DNA from: Heterodera schachtii
Lineage: Eukaryota > Nematoda > Chromadorea > Rhabditida > Heteroderidae
Length of the DNA: 64,000 nt
Direction: 5' to 3'
Assembly (NCBI GenBank): GCA_023374025.1
Contig: SIJG01000183.1
Span: forward strand, 115,658 to 179,657
A program made the position numbers and the translations under genes. Positions 41,059 to 54,600 of the stretch are shown here, one piece after another; within the stretch, counting starts at the first letter, position 1, and every line of letters starts with the position of its first letter. Below the pieces are notes generated by a model, which did not search any database, was not told the origin of the DNA, and was given only the letters and a program-made list of their open reading frames with translations.

Positions 41059-42214
41059 TTATCCAAGTTTTGAATCGGACACAATGTGTCGGTTGTAATC
41101 TACCATAATCATTTGATCAAACTCACCCAAGACAATCATTACAACACCACCCTTTTGTATGGGAGAATTGAATGTGGCCCGGATACTTGTCGTACCACTT
41201 CTCAACAGTTCAAAACCACAGCTGTCATCCAACGTTGAATTTAAAGGGATGACAAAAAAGGTCCAACCATCTTTGAATTGGCTCATGGTAATGTCAAATG
41301 AGCGCTCAGAATTGGCCATGCCAAGAGCCTCATACATGTCAACAAATGGTCTGACAAAATAATTTTTTGAGAAATCTAATTTGTAAGGCACAACCGGGTA
41401 TACCATTCCACCGGCATGTACCGAAATTTCACGTATTTCAAATGGATCAAATTTGAAGGGGCTCATTTTATAGTCACCATTGAAGGCGGAATTATCGACC
41501 AACGCTATTGTCACGCGCCGAGGGATTGTAGAGCTGAAGACATTATACTCGAATTCGTAACGACCAACACTAATGTATGATGACTTAATTTCTGTTTTAC
41601 GAACTGCATATGTGGCTGGCTGTTTTTCAAGTGTCTTATAAAGACTCATGTTAAGAGAAGGTTGTACTTCAATCATCTTTGCATAAATTTTCACATCATG
41701 AACTGCCAAGCGATATTTGTTGGTGTCATTTAGTTTCAATGTTTGCAAAAGAAATGAATCTTTCGCCTTGTAAATTGTGAAGAGCAAATCCAAATTATTG
41801 AGGAGATAGAGCTCTTGGTTCCCCAAATCAAAGTCGAGGCGAGAAAGAAACTGTGCTCTTTTACCACCCTTAAAAATTTTACAACGTTGCATGAATCCAT
41901 CATCTGTTGAATCATCATGCTTTTCGGTGTGGTAATAACCGATTGAACCCAAAAAGTGCTTCTTGACGCTAGTTGGGAAGCTCAACTCATTTGTGATGTA
42001 CGCTTTAAATGGGTACAAATTTCCGCTATCATAAATTTCCGTATTTCCAATTGATACTTTCAACTGTTGGACAAATGTTTGTCCAATTCCTTGAATGCAT
42101 GAAACATTTGTGTCTGTGTCTTCTATTTCTACCCATTTATCACCAATTCCGGGTTTTTCAATGGACAATTCGAGATAGAGATAAATTCGGGATAAATCGG
42201 TCCACAAATTGTCA
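41059..42214 (-). CDS. Polinton/Maverick major capsid-like protein (F54H12.2-like), 5' exon missing
   Basis: About 385 codons open from an acceptor TTATACAG (exon starts 42214 with T|GAC AAT TTG TGG) to the stop at 41059-41061. The sequence follows the nematode F54H12.2-like family: an early DLSRIYLYLEL strand, then VSIGNTEIYDSGNLYPFKAY, then the strongly conserved RRVTIALVDNSAFNGDYK-PFKFDPF, then a C-terminal domain. The family is the double-jelly-roll major capsid protein of Polintons, self-synthesising virus-like DNA transposons. No frameshift. The first exon is not identified; family members usually start 60-100 residues earlier. No Polinton polymerase, integrase, ATPase or protease is visible nearby, so this is a remnant or a domesticated gene. 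An uninterrupted frame in this decayed neighbourhood suggests recency or selection. Confidence 0.78.
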
Positions 42215-42631
42215 CTGTATAAGTTTTATTAATATCTAATAAAATTATGCCTTAATTTTAACAAAAATAATAAAAGAAAAATTTAAATTTAATTCTCAAA
42301 AAATTAAATAATAAATATTAATATTAACTTTTTTGATAAAATGGAAGCGCTTGTTGGTAATAATTATTTATTTTTTTCTATGAAAGTTTTATTCACTCAA
42401 AATTTAGCAAAATTTTTGTTGAATTAAAAAAAAAATCAAATACCAAGCAATATAGAAAAAACGATGAACTTTAAATGAAAACATGAATTAAAGAATGAAA
42501 ATTATATCAAATTACAAGAAATATCTGAATAAAACAAAATAAAAATAGTTTGGAAAAATTAGCAAAGCTAAAAGAAATAATTGAGTGAAGTTCATAATAT
42601 ATAGTTTTTCCGTTCTAAAATTCTTATTTTC

Positions 42632-42729
42632 TTAGACAATATGTCGACACAAGCTGAGCTGATCGTCCGAAGGTTTTGCGACAGGATTTGGTCCATTTGT
42701 CTCCGGTGTGTCCAATTGGTAAAAGTTAA
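42632..42729 (-). CDS. possible 3' exon upstream of the capsid gene
   Basis: On the minus strand an AAAG acceptor is followed by 31 open codons (NFYQLDTPETNGPNPV...) to TAA at 42632-42634, in a less AT-rich patch. On the plus strand the same patch has TTTTCTTAG, then ATG and 26 codons to a GTAAAA donor. Either could be real; no family recognised. Confidence 0.28.
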
Positions 42730-44149
42730 CTTTAAATAATGAAACAATTTTAATTTTAAAAGACTTGGTAAAGTATGAATTTATTTAATCTTTAAATAAC
42801 AATATAGTCAAAACAAATAAACGTTGCCAACAATATCAATAAAATTCTCAATCAAACTAATTATTATTATTATTATTCAGACATTCGAACAAAAGAAAAA
42901 GAAATAAACTTCATTAGTCAGAATAAAAAAAGAATAGGTTGAAGTTACTCTATAAATATTATATTAATAGGGCTAAAAAACTAAAATAATTCAAAAATTT
43001 ATTATTTTGGGCTTTGCTCTGCCCAACAACTTTTTTGTGAAGCCGCTACTTTTCAAAAAAATAATTTTTAAATAAATTGCGGTAAAATAAACAAAATAAA
43101 TATTTGAATGAATAAAATATCCAAATAATAAATTAATATGTGAAAATCTTTCTTGAAAACATAAAATTACATGCAACAAAAGTCAATAGAAATAACTGTA
43201 AAATTATGAAAATAATATCGATCAACCAAGGAAATGTGGAGTTTTAAATCTATTCCATACTTAATTAATAAAACATTAAAATCATTAATTATGAAATTAA
43301 ATAATTTAAAAAATTTTCAGCAAACAATAGATAAATTTTATTTATTAAAAAATATATTTGAAAAATATTAAAAAATTTAAATGAAATAGAATTTTTGTTT
43401 ATACGGTTTATAGTATTAAATGCATTAATATATATGTTTATTCAAAAGTGATAACAGAAAGGAGTATCCGTCCCGACTACGAAATATCGGAGTTTGCCAA
43501 GAAAGAAAAATGAAAAATTTCAAGCCTTCTTTTTTGTCGTAAATTTTTTCGCCTTAAAATTATACACAAAGAAATGCGGTATAAATATCTGAAAAATAAA
43601 AACAAACCAAAAAAAAAGATGAACAAGCTTCATTTATTTAATATTTTTTAAACCCTTAAAATCGCAGCTACCCAGAAAATCTGTCAGAATAAATAATCCT
43701 TTATTTTATGTATTTAAGACTAAAATATAATTACTTCATTAAATGTACTAAACGACAAAAGGCACATTGAAAAAAGCATTAAAATTAATTCGTTTGGACA
43801 AATTTCTTATGAATTAACAAAAAAAAATTTCTATTTTTTTCTTTTCGCACTGACAAATTATAAAATAATGAAAAAGGCAAGAAATCGATTTAGCAAAAAT
43901 GCACTCAAATTACAAAAAACTATACTATGATATTTGGAATAAATAAAAGTATTAATGAAATATTTGATTCTCAAAACAAATAATTTAATTAAATTATATC
44001 GCATTTCTTTGAAAAATAAAAAGAGAAATAAATAATTGGGTCTTATGAATAAGAAAACTTTTATGAAATTTCATATATTCGATTTACCAGGAAATTGAAT
44101 TTACGATTTAGCCATCAGAGCATGAGATTAATTTAGACACGCACGAAAG
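42730..44149. other. AT-rich intergenic
   Basis: No gene, no obvious repeat. Confidence 0.5.
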
Positions 44150-47100
44150 AGAAGAAATGAAAGTTAATATATAAGAAAAAAACACCCAAATAATTCAATA
44201 TAACTAATTTGAAATGAAAAATTGTATTGTAAAAAATTAATGTGTCAAGGCAAAAAGGTAATGATACAATAATTGGCATTAATAAATGTTTAAATTTTAT
44301 AATAAAGCATATTTAATCTAATGTTGTTAATTGTTAAAATTAAATTAAAATGCAACATTATAAAATGGAACAATATTAATTGTTATTTTCCAAACTGAAT
44401 GGACGCCTTTTAGCTACCATCAACAACTCATGCTGAATATTATATGTAAATATGAAGAAAAATTAATAAATAAATAATTTATTAAATGATCCAAAAATTA
44501 ATTGATATCCAAATAAAAATTTTTATTTTAATTCAAAGAAAATCATATAAAAAAAGTATTAAAAAGTAAATGTTGAATCGGTTTTTGTATTTAAGCAATT
44601 TTATGGAATCTTAAAATCCTAAAATTGTCAAGGATCATTAAGATAAACAAAAATTAAATTTAAATAGTAAAAAAGCATTGGAATTAATTGAAAATAAAAC
44701 TGTAGCAATGATGAATTTTTATTAATAAATGATGTAGAAACAAAAAACTTATTACAACAAAAAAAATTTAAAATAAAATATTTGAAAAAAGAACGGATGA
44801 AAGAATAATAGTTATTATTAATCGCATTTTAAATGATTATGGTTATTAAAAGTGGAATCAAATAACTTTTGGAAATTTAGACGTTGAAATATTTAAATTA
44901 CTGAGTCTTCAGAAAATAAGTAATGCCATAGAACTGGTCGTATGAATTTTCAAAAATTCGATAAAACGATTATTTATTTATAGAAAAAAAAATAATGAAA
45001 TTAAATAAATAACTGAATGCCGAATAAAAATAAATAAAACTAGACATTCATATATAAATAGAAAAAATTATTTAATATGAATATTAAAAAAAATATTTTT
45101 TCGTACGTATAAAGTGAAACAATTTTAGAGTTTAATGCAGATAAATTTAAAATTTGCAAACAGACAATAAATACTATTTCTTAAATTATATTCAAAATAA
45201 AGAGAAAGATTTGATTAAATTAATTTTTTAAATATTGAATATTACGAATAAATCATTTAAAACACAAATAATAATTATAAATTCTTAATTTTCTTTTGAA
45301 ACCACTTCCTGCTCATGGACAATCCTCAGGCATCTGCTCGATTATTTTAATAACAATGAAATATATAAGAAAAAAAATATACTTACATTAACTAAATTCA
45401 TATGCATCCAATATAATTATATTTGCATAATAAATAAATTCTAAATTAAATCATGGGAGATGAGAAAACAATGGATAGAGTAAAGTAATTTAATAATGGT
45501 ATAAAAAAGTTAATGGGACCATCGGATACTAGAAAATTTAATATCATAGAAATAATTAGATTTAAAAAAATTCCGCACAACCACAGAAAATCTTTTTGGA
45601 ATATTATTCCAATTTAGGGCATTTGTTTTTTATTTAGTAATCTACTTTATATCATAGATATTAAATAATAAAATGAATTATACGTCAGTGTCAACAACAA
45701 GCAAGGAAGCGCGACAAGCAATAAAAAGTAGTTATTATCATATAATACTATTAATTTATAAAATAGCAAAATTTTTTCAATGGAAAATCTAAAATAATTT
45801 CAGAGCTTATATTTGAATAAACTGCAGTAGATAATTATAATACGAAGCAGAAAAGTTGTTCATAGTTGACGGCATGTTCGAATGTTTTCGGTTAGGTCAG
45901 GGAAAAAACAATAAATTTCTAACTTTTAAAAGATGACTGAATAAATTATCTCTAATTAAAACTTTACCAATAAATGCATAACTTGCAAAAAATATTTTTG
46001 ATTATAAATGATAATTAATTCTTTTGTATGTTTTCTAAACAATAAATAAAGTTTTAATTCATTGTTATGAAGCAAACAAAATATTTTCCTGTAAAAGAAG
46101 CCAATTAAATTCATAATTGTTAAAAAAGAAAAATCAATTATTAATTGATGGATTCTAAATAGACGAATGTTTTATTATGCATTTAATAAAATAATAAAAT
46201 TAATTATCAACCAATTCAATATACTTGAGAAATCTTTTATTAGATAAAAGAAATTATTAGAAAGAAGTCAATATATTAACTAAATTTAAACATTGATCGA
46301 CTCATTTAAAATAAAAAAATAAATAAATATTCAGTAAATCAAAAAACAAAAACAAGACAGTTGGAAAATTCAAATATATAATGAATATCGAAATATCATT
46401 TTTATTAATAGCAATTTAAATATGTTTTTACAAAACCGACCATGACCATCTCAGCTGGACATGAGAGTAAAAAAAAATCTTTTTGACTCTAAGCATAAAA
46501 AAAGAAACTCTAAATAAATCATAAATTAAAAATAATATTTAAACCAAACAATTAATAAAAAGAAAGCCCACCAGTGGACATTAATAATTTAAACAGTTAA
46601 ATATAAAATATTTAAACGAAATGAAAATGTAAATGAATTAAAATGCATAAACATAGAATCACTAATTCTCTGTAGAAAAATTCGATAAATATTATATAAT
46701 AAATTATCTTTAAATAAATCAACTAAATTTAAATATTTAACTACACTGAACCAAAAATATATATTTATTTTAAGAAAAAAATGCTTTTCATTAAATAATA
46801 ATGCAAGACACAAAAAATCATCAATAATTAACAAAATTATGTTTTATAAAGATGAAAAAAGCTCAACATTTAAAAACAATAAAGAACGGGAACAAAAAAA
46901 ACTTTACAGCCTGACGTATATTGATTAAAAATCCAATGTGATCCATATGATAGAAGACATTGAAACATAAGATTAAAAAATTAATCGTATAAAAATGATA
47001 GCATTAGGTAAAAACTTTAAAATACAAAATCTTCTTTTATTAAAAACAATAAATGTCGCAACTAAAACATTAAAGAATTTTATATTGGAATGTTTTAAAA

Positions 47101-47215
47101 AAAAAATTTTTTTTTTAAACCAATATTTTGTGAAATCTTTGAATGGACACATTTGAAATATATAACCATTTAGGAATAATATATTTTTGTTTGAAAACAA
47201 AATTTTATAAAAAAT
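44150..47215 (+). repeat. segmental duplication, copy 1
   Basis: Blocks at 44155-44970, 45640-45780, 45840-46400, 46430-46620 and 46730-47215 reappear in the same order in copy 2 at roughly 85-95% identity by eye. Distinctive shared strings are AATGTGTCAAGGCAAAAAGG, AAGCAAGGAAGCGCGACAAG and GTTGACGGCATG. No gene seen inside. Confidence 0.8.
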
Positions 47216-47345
47216 TTTCATATCAAATTACATAATTTGTTTTAGAAATTGTTTTTAAATTTTTTATTAAATTGAGAAACGAACAAAATGTGCTAATTAC
47301 ATACGAAATAGCAATGCTCTAAAAATATAATAAATATCAATAAGA

Positions 47346-50300
47346 ATGAAAGAGAAGAAATGAAAGTTAATTTAAGAAAAAAACACCCAAATAATTCAAT
47401 ATAACAAATTTGAAAAGAAAAAATTGAATTGTAAAAAATTAATGTGTCAAGGCAAAAAGGTAATGATTACAATAATTGGCATTAATAAATGTTTAAATTT
47501 GATAATAAAGCATATTTAATCTGATGTTGTTAATTGTTAAAATTAAATTAAAATGCAACATTATAAAATGGAACAATATTAATTGTTATTTTCCAAACTA
47601 AATGGACGCCTTTTAGCTACCATCCGGAGAGAAGATTTTTTTAACAGCTAAAGAAAATTCTGTATACAACTCATGCTGAATATTATATGTAAATATGAAG
47701 AAAAATTAATAAATTAATAATTTATTAAATGATCCAAAAATTAATTGATATCCAAATAAAAAATTTTATTTTAATTCAAAGAAAATCATATAAAAAAAGT
47801 ATTAAAAAATAAATGTTGAATCGATTTTTGTATTTTATCAATTTTATGGAATCTTAAAATCCCAAATAGTCAAGGATCATTAAGATAAACAAAAATTTAA
47901 ATTTAAATAGTAAAAAAGCATTGGAATTAATTGAAAATAAAACTGTAGCAATGATAATTTATTTTAATAATGAATTTTTTATTAATAAATGATGTGGAAA
48001 CAAAAAACTTATTGCAACAAAAAAATTTAAAATAAAATATTTGAAAAAAGAACGGATGAAAGAATAATAGTTATTATTAATCGCATTTTAAATGATTATG
48101 GTTATTAAAAGTAGAATCAAATAACTTTTGGAAATTTAAACGATGAAATATTTAAATTACTCGATCTTCAGAAAATAAGTAATGCCATAGAACACGGTTC
48201 GTATGAATTTTCAAAAATTCGATAAAACAATTATTATTTATGGAAAAAAGATAAAACGATGAAATTAAATTTTATTTTTGACTAATACTAAAATATTCGT
48301 CAATTACATGTGAGCCGTCACAGAGCGAGAGTCGAAAACTTCGCCAACTCTTCATTTATTGATTAAAAATTAAAAACAAATTAATAAGAAAAATACTCGG
48401 GCTTCATAAAATAATAATTTGATAGAATTTATTCGTTTTCAATACAAGATATTTACATAAAAAAGGATTAGAAGCAATGAAATTATAAAAAATTCTTTAA
48501 TTTACTATAATTTACAAAAAATTACAATCAAAACCTTGAGACATTACATTACAACTTGAAAAATCGAAACGATAAAACCTAAAAGTTTTGCTATTCACAA
48601 TATTGAATAAGAAAGTCTAATTGATGCAATACTTTTTATTATGCGAAAATTAAATAAATAGATATATTAATTCTTGTTTAAAAACTCATTAAACAAAAAA
48701 TCTGACAATAATTCATAATGAATTTAGTTCATTAAAGGTGGATTTAAAAAAATAATTTTTAATTTGATTTATTAAAAGGTTTTGTAATCTTGAATTTAGA
48801 TATTAATTTATTTACCAAAATCTATGGCCGAGTTTTGAATCTAATAGAGAAATGCTACCAAATAAATATAAATAAATTTATTATAGGTAAAATTTTTATT
48901 AAAATATAAAGTGAAAACATTTATTTTCCAATATAAGAATGGAATTTGTGATAAATTAATTAATCAAATGCAAAATTTTATCTTCAGGTTATTTGCATTA
49001 ATTAGAGAAAAATAAAAAAGAAAACTCAACGAATCTAATGAAATAATCGAATATTAAGCACAAACAAATACTGCAAAAATTCTAACTAAATCGAAAATAA
49101 AATTCAAAAAATGATAAAACGATTTAGGAGTAAATATAAATAATAACTTTTATTTGAAAGTCAAATTTCAAAATAAATTGATTCGTGAACTATATAACGA
49201 GAATGTTTTAAAGCCCGTTGATAAATTATAAATGAATCATTATTATTCATTAAATTATTTTTGAATACAATCAGCATTTCTAAATAAAATTTATGAAATT
49301 ATTAAAACATTGATTTATTTAAATTTTATCAATAACTTAATATAAAAAACATTTAAAATTGTATATTTACTACAGTAACAAACAATAACTTTTCCCTTAA
49401 GGGCAGCCATAAAACCGCTTTGCAAATATGTGTATATAAATCTCAAATAACACTAAAATGATTTATAAAATTTTTATTACTATGATAATATTTTATTTAA
49501 AATGATCAGAATTTATAAATTTATTTACTGATAAAATATAATAGTATAAAATCTTTTATTTATATTTTAAATATTAAATATTTATTAATACAAATTTATT
49601 AAATTCGCTTTAATTAAATAAATTATTGGATTTTTCTTCATAAGGTGAATCGAACAAAACTTTATATCATAGATATTAAATAATAAAATGAATTCTCTGT
49701 CGACGTCAACAACAAGCAAGGAAGCGCGACAAGCAATAAAAAGTAGTTATTATCATATAGTACTATTAATTTATAAATAGCAACAATTTTTCAATGGAAA
49801 ATCTAATAATAATAATTTGGTCGCATTTTGGTTGACGACTATAATTCTCTTTTAATTAACTTATCAGAGTGTATTCATCAACAAATTGCAAAATAATAAA
49901 AAAGATTGCAATTAACTGAAAATGCTAATATAAGATTATTTAAATTAAAAAAAATATATATAAAAATAAAAATGGAGCTGCAGGAGATAATTATAATACG
50001 AAGCAGAAAAGTTGGTCATAGTTGACGGCATGGCATGTTCGAATGTTTTCGGTTAGGTCAGGGAAAAAACAATAAATTTCTAACTTTTAAAAGATGACTG
50101 AATTGAATTATCTCTAATTAAAACTTTACCAATAAATGCAGAACTTGTAAAAATATTTTTGACTATAAATGATAATTAATTCTTTTGTATGTTTTCTAAA
50201 CAGTAAATAAAGTTTTAATTCATTGTTATGAAGAAAAAAAATATTTTCCTGTAAAAGAACACAATTAAATTCATAATTGTTAAAAAAGAAAAATCAATTA

Positions 50301-51665
50301 TTAATTGATGGATTCTAAATAGACGAATGTTTTATTATACATTTAATAAAATAATAAAATTAATTATCAACCAATTCAATATACTTAAAGAAATTATTAG
50401 AAAGTAGTCAATATATTAACTAAATTTAAACATTGATCGACTCATTTAAAATAAAAAATAAATTCAGTTACAAAAAGAAATTTGCCAAAATTGACAAGAA
50501 TTATTGTTTCTGGTTGCATCAAGCGATAACTAAAATTGATTCAGGTCAATTCAAACGGAACAGAACCTTAGAATTCGTTCGGTTAATTTCTAATTTGTAT
50601 GATAAAAAAAGAGAGAATTTATCTTCCGCGCTTGAGGCAATAAATTAATGGTCAAAAAATAATGGCCAAAAATATCTATAGAAAAAAGAATGGTCCTTTA
50701 CCTGGGTGAAAATAACACAAAATTTACTTATTTTCTTGATGGCGAATCATTGCCAGAAACAAAATGTGTAAGAGTTTTGGGCATTTTAATTGATCAAAAA
50801 CTCTCCTTTTCTAACCACATTAACTAATTTGTAAGGGAAAAAAAAGTTATTTATTTTCACGCCATTAATTAATAACTAAAAAGAGAGAAAATTTGTACCA
50901 CACAAAGTTATAGAATTCTAATAAATATTTAATAAATCAAAAAACAAAACAAGACAGTTGGAAAATTCAAATATATAATGAATATCGAAATATCATTTTT
51001 ATTATTACAAAACCGACCATCACTCATCTCAGCTGGACATGAGAGTAAAAAAAATCTTTTTGACTCTAAGCATAAAAAAAAGAAACTCTAAATAAATCAT
51101 AAATTAAAAATAATATTTAAACCAAACAATTAATAAAAAGAAAGCCCACCAGTGGACATTAATAATTTAAACAGTTAAATATAAAATATTTAAAAATTCG
51201 ATAAATATTATAATAAATTATCTTTAAATAAATCAACCAAATTTAAATATTCAACCCCAATGAACCAAAAATATTTATATTTATTTTAAGAAAAAAATGC
51301 TTTTCATTAAATAATAATACAAGCCACAATTAATCATCGATAATTAACAAAATTATGTTTTAGAAAGATGAAAAAAGCTCAACATTTAAAAACAATAAAG
51401 AACGGGAATAAAAAAAACTTTACAGCCTGACTTATATTGATTAAAAATGCAATGTGATCCATATGATAGAAGACATTGAAACATAAGATTTAAAAAAATT
51501 AATCGTATAAAAATGATAGCATTAGGTAAAAACTTTAAAATACAAAATCTTCTTTTATTAAAAGCAATAAATGTCGCAACTAAAACATTAAAGAATTTTA
51601 TATTGGAATGTTTTTATAAAATTTTTTTTTTAAATATCGATATTTTGTGAAATCTTTGAATGGAC
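47346..51665 (+). repeat. segmental duplication, copy 2
   Basis: Direct copy of 44150-47215, enlarged by unrelated sequence at about 48250-49650 and by a LINE fragment at about 50455-50930. It also has a 38-bp insertion near 47627 relative to copy 1. Confidence 0.8.
50455..50900 (+). pseudogene. non-LTR retrotransposon reverse-transcriptase remnant
   Basis: Broken frames match the C-terminal RT/thumb region of LINEs: SSALEAIN, then (after a stop) WSKNNGQK, then in another frame YLGENNTKFTYFLDGE and VRVLGILIDQKLSFSNHIN, the standard 'Y.l.g......DLGv.id..L.f..H' ending. At least two lesions. Copy 1 of the duplication lacks it, so it inserted after duplication or was deleted from copy 1. Confidence 0.75.
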
Positions 51666-54600
51666 ACATTTGAAATATTTAACCATTTAGGAGTAATATT
51701 ATTCAAGTTTAAAGATATTAAATTGAATAGACAAAAATTAAAATAATTAATATCAAAACATATACATTCATCAGAAAGAAATCTATATAGCAAATTTAAA
51801 AAATTTTCGTCCAATTGTTATACAAAATTAAATTAATGAAATATTTCATGCCTATAATCCCAAAAAAGCAACTATAATGATACAATAATATGCAATATTA
51901 TAAAATTAAATATCAAGATAAAAAAGACAAGAATGAAAAACTGACTTTAAACAAAAGTATTTAAATACGGACCAGGAGGTCAATTCATACTTCCATAAAT
52001 GTCAGGCGTTGCGGCAAGATGAATTAACTCATATAAAACAATAAAATATTATTTTAAATTATTATAAAAAATTTGAATATTCAAAAGATAAAAAAATTGA
52101 TTTTATATTAATGTATTAAAATGCAAAACATAAAATATAAACTCAAATAAAGTATTTACATTTCATTAATATTGAGATTAAATTTATAAATAAAGAATTT
52201 AAAAATATTTTTGTTTCAAAACAAAATTTATAAGAAATTTTCATATCAAATTACATAAAAAAAATATACGGAGGCACAGTTAACGTAAAAATTGATGAAA
52301 TGCTTGAGAATTTTTGAAAATAATTAATGCGTAATAATAATAATAATAATGCTTTTATTGTTAAAAATAATAAATTAATTACTTTTGAATCCTTTTGTAA
52401 GTATTAATGTATTAAAATTTATAAATGTATATATTTCTAATTTTAATAATTTGAAATTATCAATTTTGAATTCAGTAGTAACTTAACATCAAATAATTAG
52501 AATTAATTTTGAAATAGAATAAATCGTGAAAAGTAAATTTAAAAAATGAAGTAATTAATTTAATTCGGGCTAAGAAGGACGGTTCTTGATTAAAAAGGCC
52601 TTTTTGTTGCGATTGTGCCAAAAATTTGGCTACTGTTTGAACAATTTTTGAGTATCAAGAGTATGATTTTAAAAAATAAATTTGATCAATTTAAATGAAT
52701 AAAGTTAATAGTACAAAATAAATCATGAAGGAAAAAATAGCAAAAAATTTAAACAAACGTTTCGCACTACATAAAAGTAAACTTACCGGACAAAGAATAA
52801 TTTTACTTTTGAAAGTCAAATATTTTTATATTTGTATTTGCAACAAATTAACGCTAACTATATTTGTTAAGTTTAATATAAAATGAATATCTATTAAATG
52901 TATTTTCTTTTATTGTATAATTAAACTATTATAACGCATAAATTTAATGAAAAACTTAATTTATTTTACTCAAAAATAAATTGAAACAAACTTTTAGCAA
53001 ACAAAAAAAAATTGAAATATTAACGATACTTACATTATAAAAATTTATTAAAAAAAGAAAATATATAAATAAAAATATCATTTAAAAATCCAAAAGGAAA
53101 ATTTTTTGCTAGCGACGACTATCAATTCGATTGGGTTTACTCGTAATCGACGCATGTGATAAAGTGAATTTAAATACCCAAAAACACAAAAAAAAATTAA
53201 AACACAATTTAAGTATTTTAATATTCTGTTATAAATAAAGCATATTTTAGAACCAAATTATAAAACCAAGAAAAATACGAATGAATTGATAACCTAATAA
53301 AGAAGTGAATAAATTATAAGATTTAGAATTAAATTAAAAGAAATTATTAATATTATAAATCAATTAAATAAACATTATTAAAAGATAAGAAAACAAAAAA
53401 CTTTTTTATTAAATAAGCTTTTAATTGATTTTTTCTTCTTTACTGATAAATAATTTAAAAACTATTATAATCATATTTTTCAATGATTAAAAAGAAAAAT
53501 ATATTACAGTGGCAAATTGGATAAATCATTACAGAGCTAGAAAAATCGATCATTGTAAAGAAAGAAAAAAGTGAACGGATTTATATTATTAGTGTGCCGA
53601 TGATTTATGCAAAAAATGATCAAATGTCATGAAATAATTTTTAGCTAAATAAAAATTCAAATGAAATAATAATTAACCAAATTACTTTAAAATAAACGCC
53701 TGTTTTAAAAAATTAGAAATGAAAATTAATACAGATAAAGCTCTTAATATGAAAACCAAAGTTTTTCTATTTAAACTGAGAATAACTCTAAGCTAAGACG
53801 TGCATTTTAATCTGTTCGAAAATGGGCGTCGAAAAAGCAATTGTTTCATAAAACGGAATGATAGTAAATAAAACAAAATGCTGAATTATTTAACAAAATA
53901 TCCTTCTTTTAAAATATGCCATGGAATCATTTTTTAATCTAAATTACTAAAATAAATAAAATCAAATCTATCAATAAAAAATAAACCACATTTTTGAACA
54001 AAAGGGCGAATGCGCAATTTGTTAAAAAATTAATTGGAAAATGCTGGAATATTTTAAAAATAACATTCTTCATAAGTTTGAAGATCGCCGGAATAAACTC
54101 AGAATCAAAAGGAAACAAATCGAAGTCATTGCCATCCATACGGGGATTTAATTATAATTCTTCAAATTTACCACAAGTATTATTAAAATGAAAAAGTCAA
54201 CAAAAAAATATTTCATCTCATCATTTTCGCGAGGTTCCATTGTTAGTTAAACATGCATGATAAACTGAAAACATCAAACAAACTTATTTTTAAAGTGCTT
54301 CTTCTTAGATTTTTTGTTTTTATCAACAATTCGATCATGAACACGGGAGTAAGGATAAATTTAATTCAAGCATTTGAAAAATTAAAAATATAAGTTGAAA
54401 GCAAAATGCATTAATTACTTTTTAAAAAGATAATTAGTCCATTACTAACAAATTAGGATATAATGTAATTACAAATGATAAAATAGACAAAATAGTAGTG
54501 AAGATTTCAATTTTGTTACATAAATCAAATTTTTTAATCATGACCTTAAATCAAAATAAAATCATTTGAATAAAAACATTTTTTAATAATTAGTCCATTT

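Noticed and set aside
53939..54191. Overlapping 65-66-codon frames on both strands
   Set aside because: No splice support, no motif, and equal plausibility on either strand; left unannotated apart from a mention.
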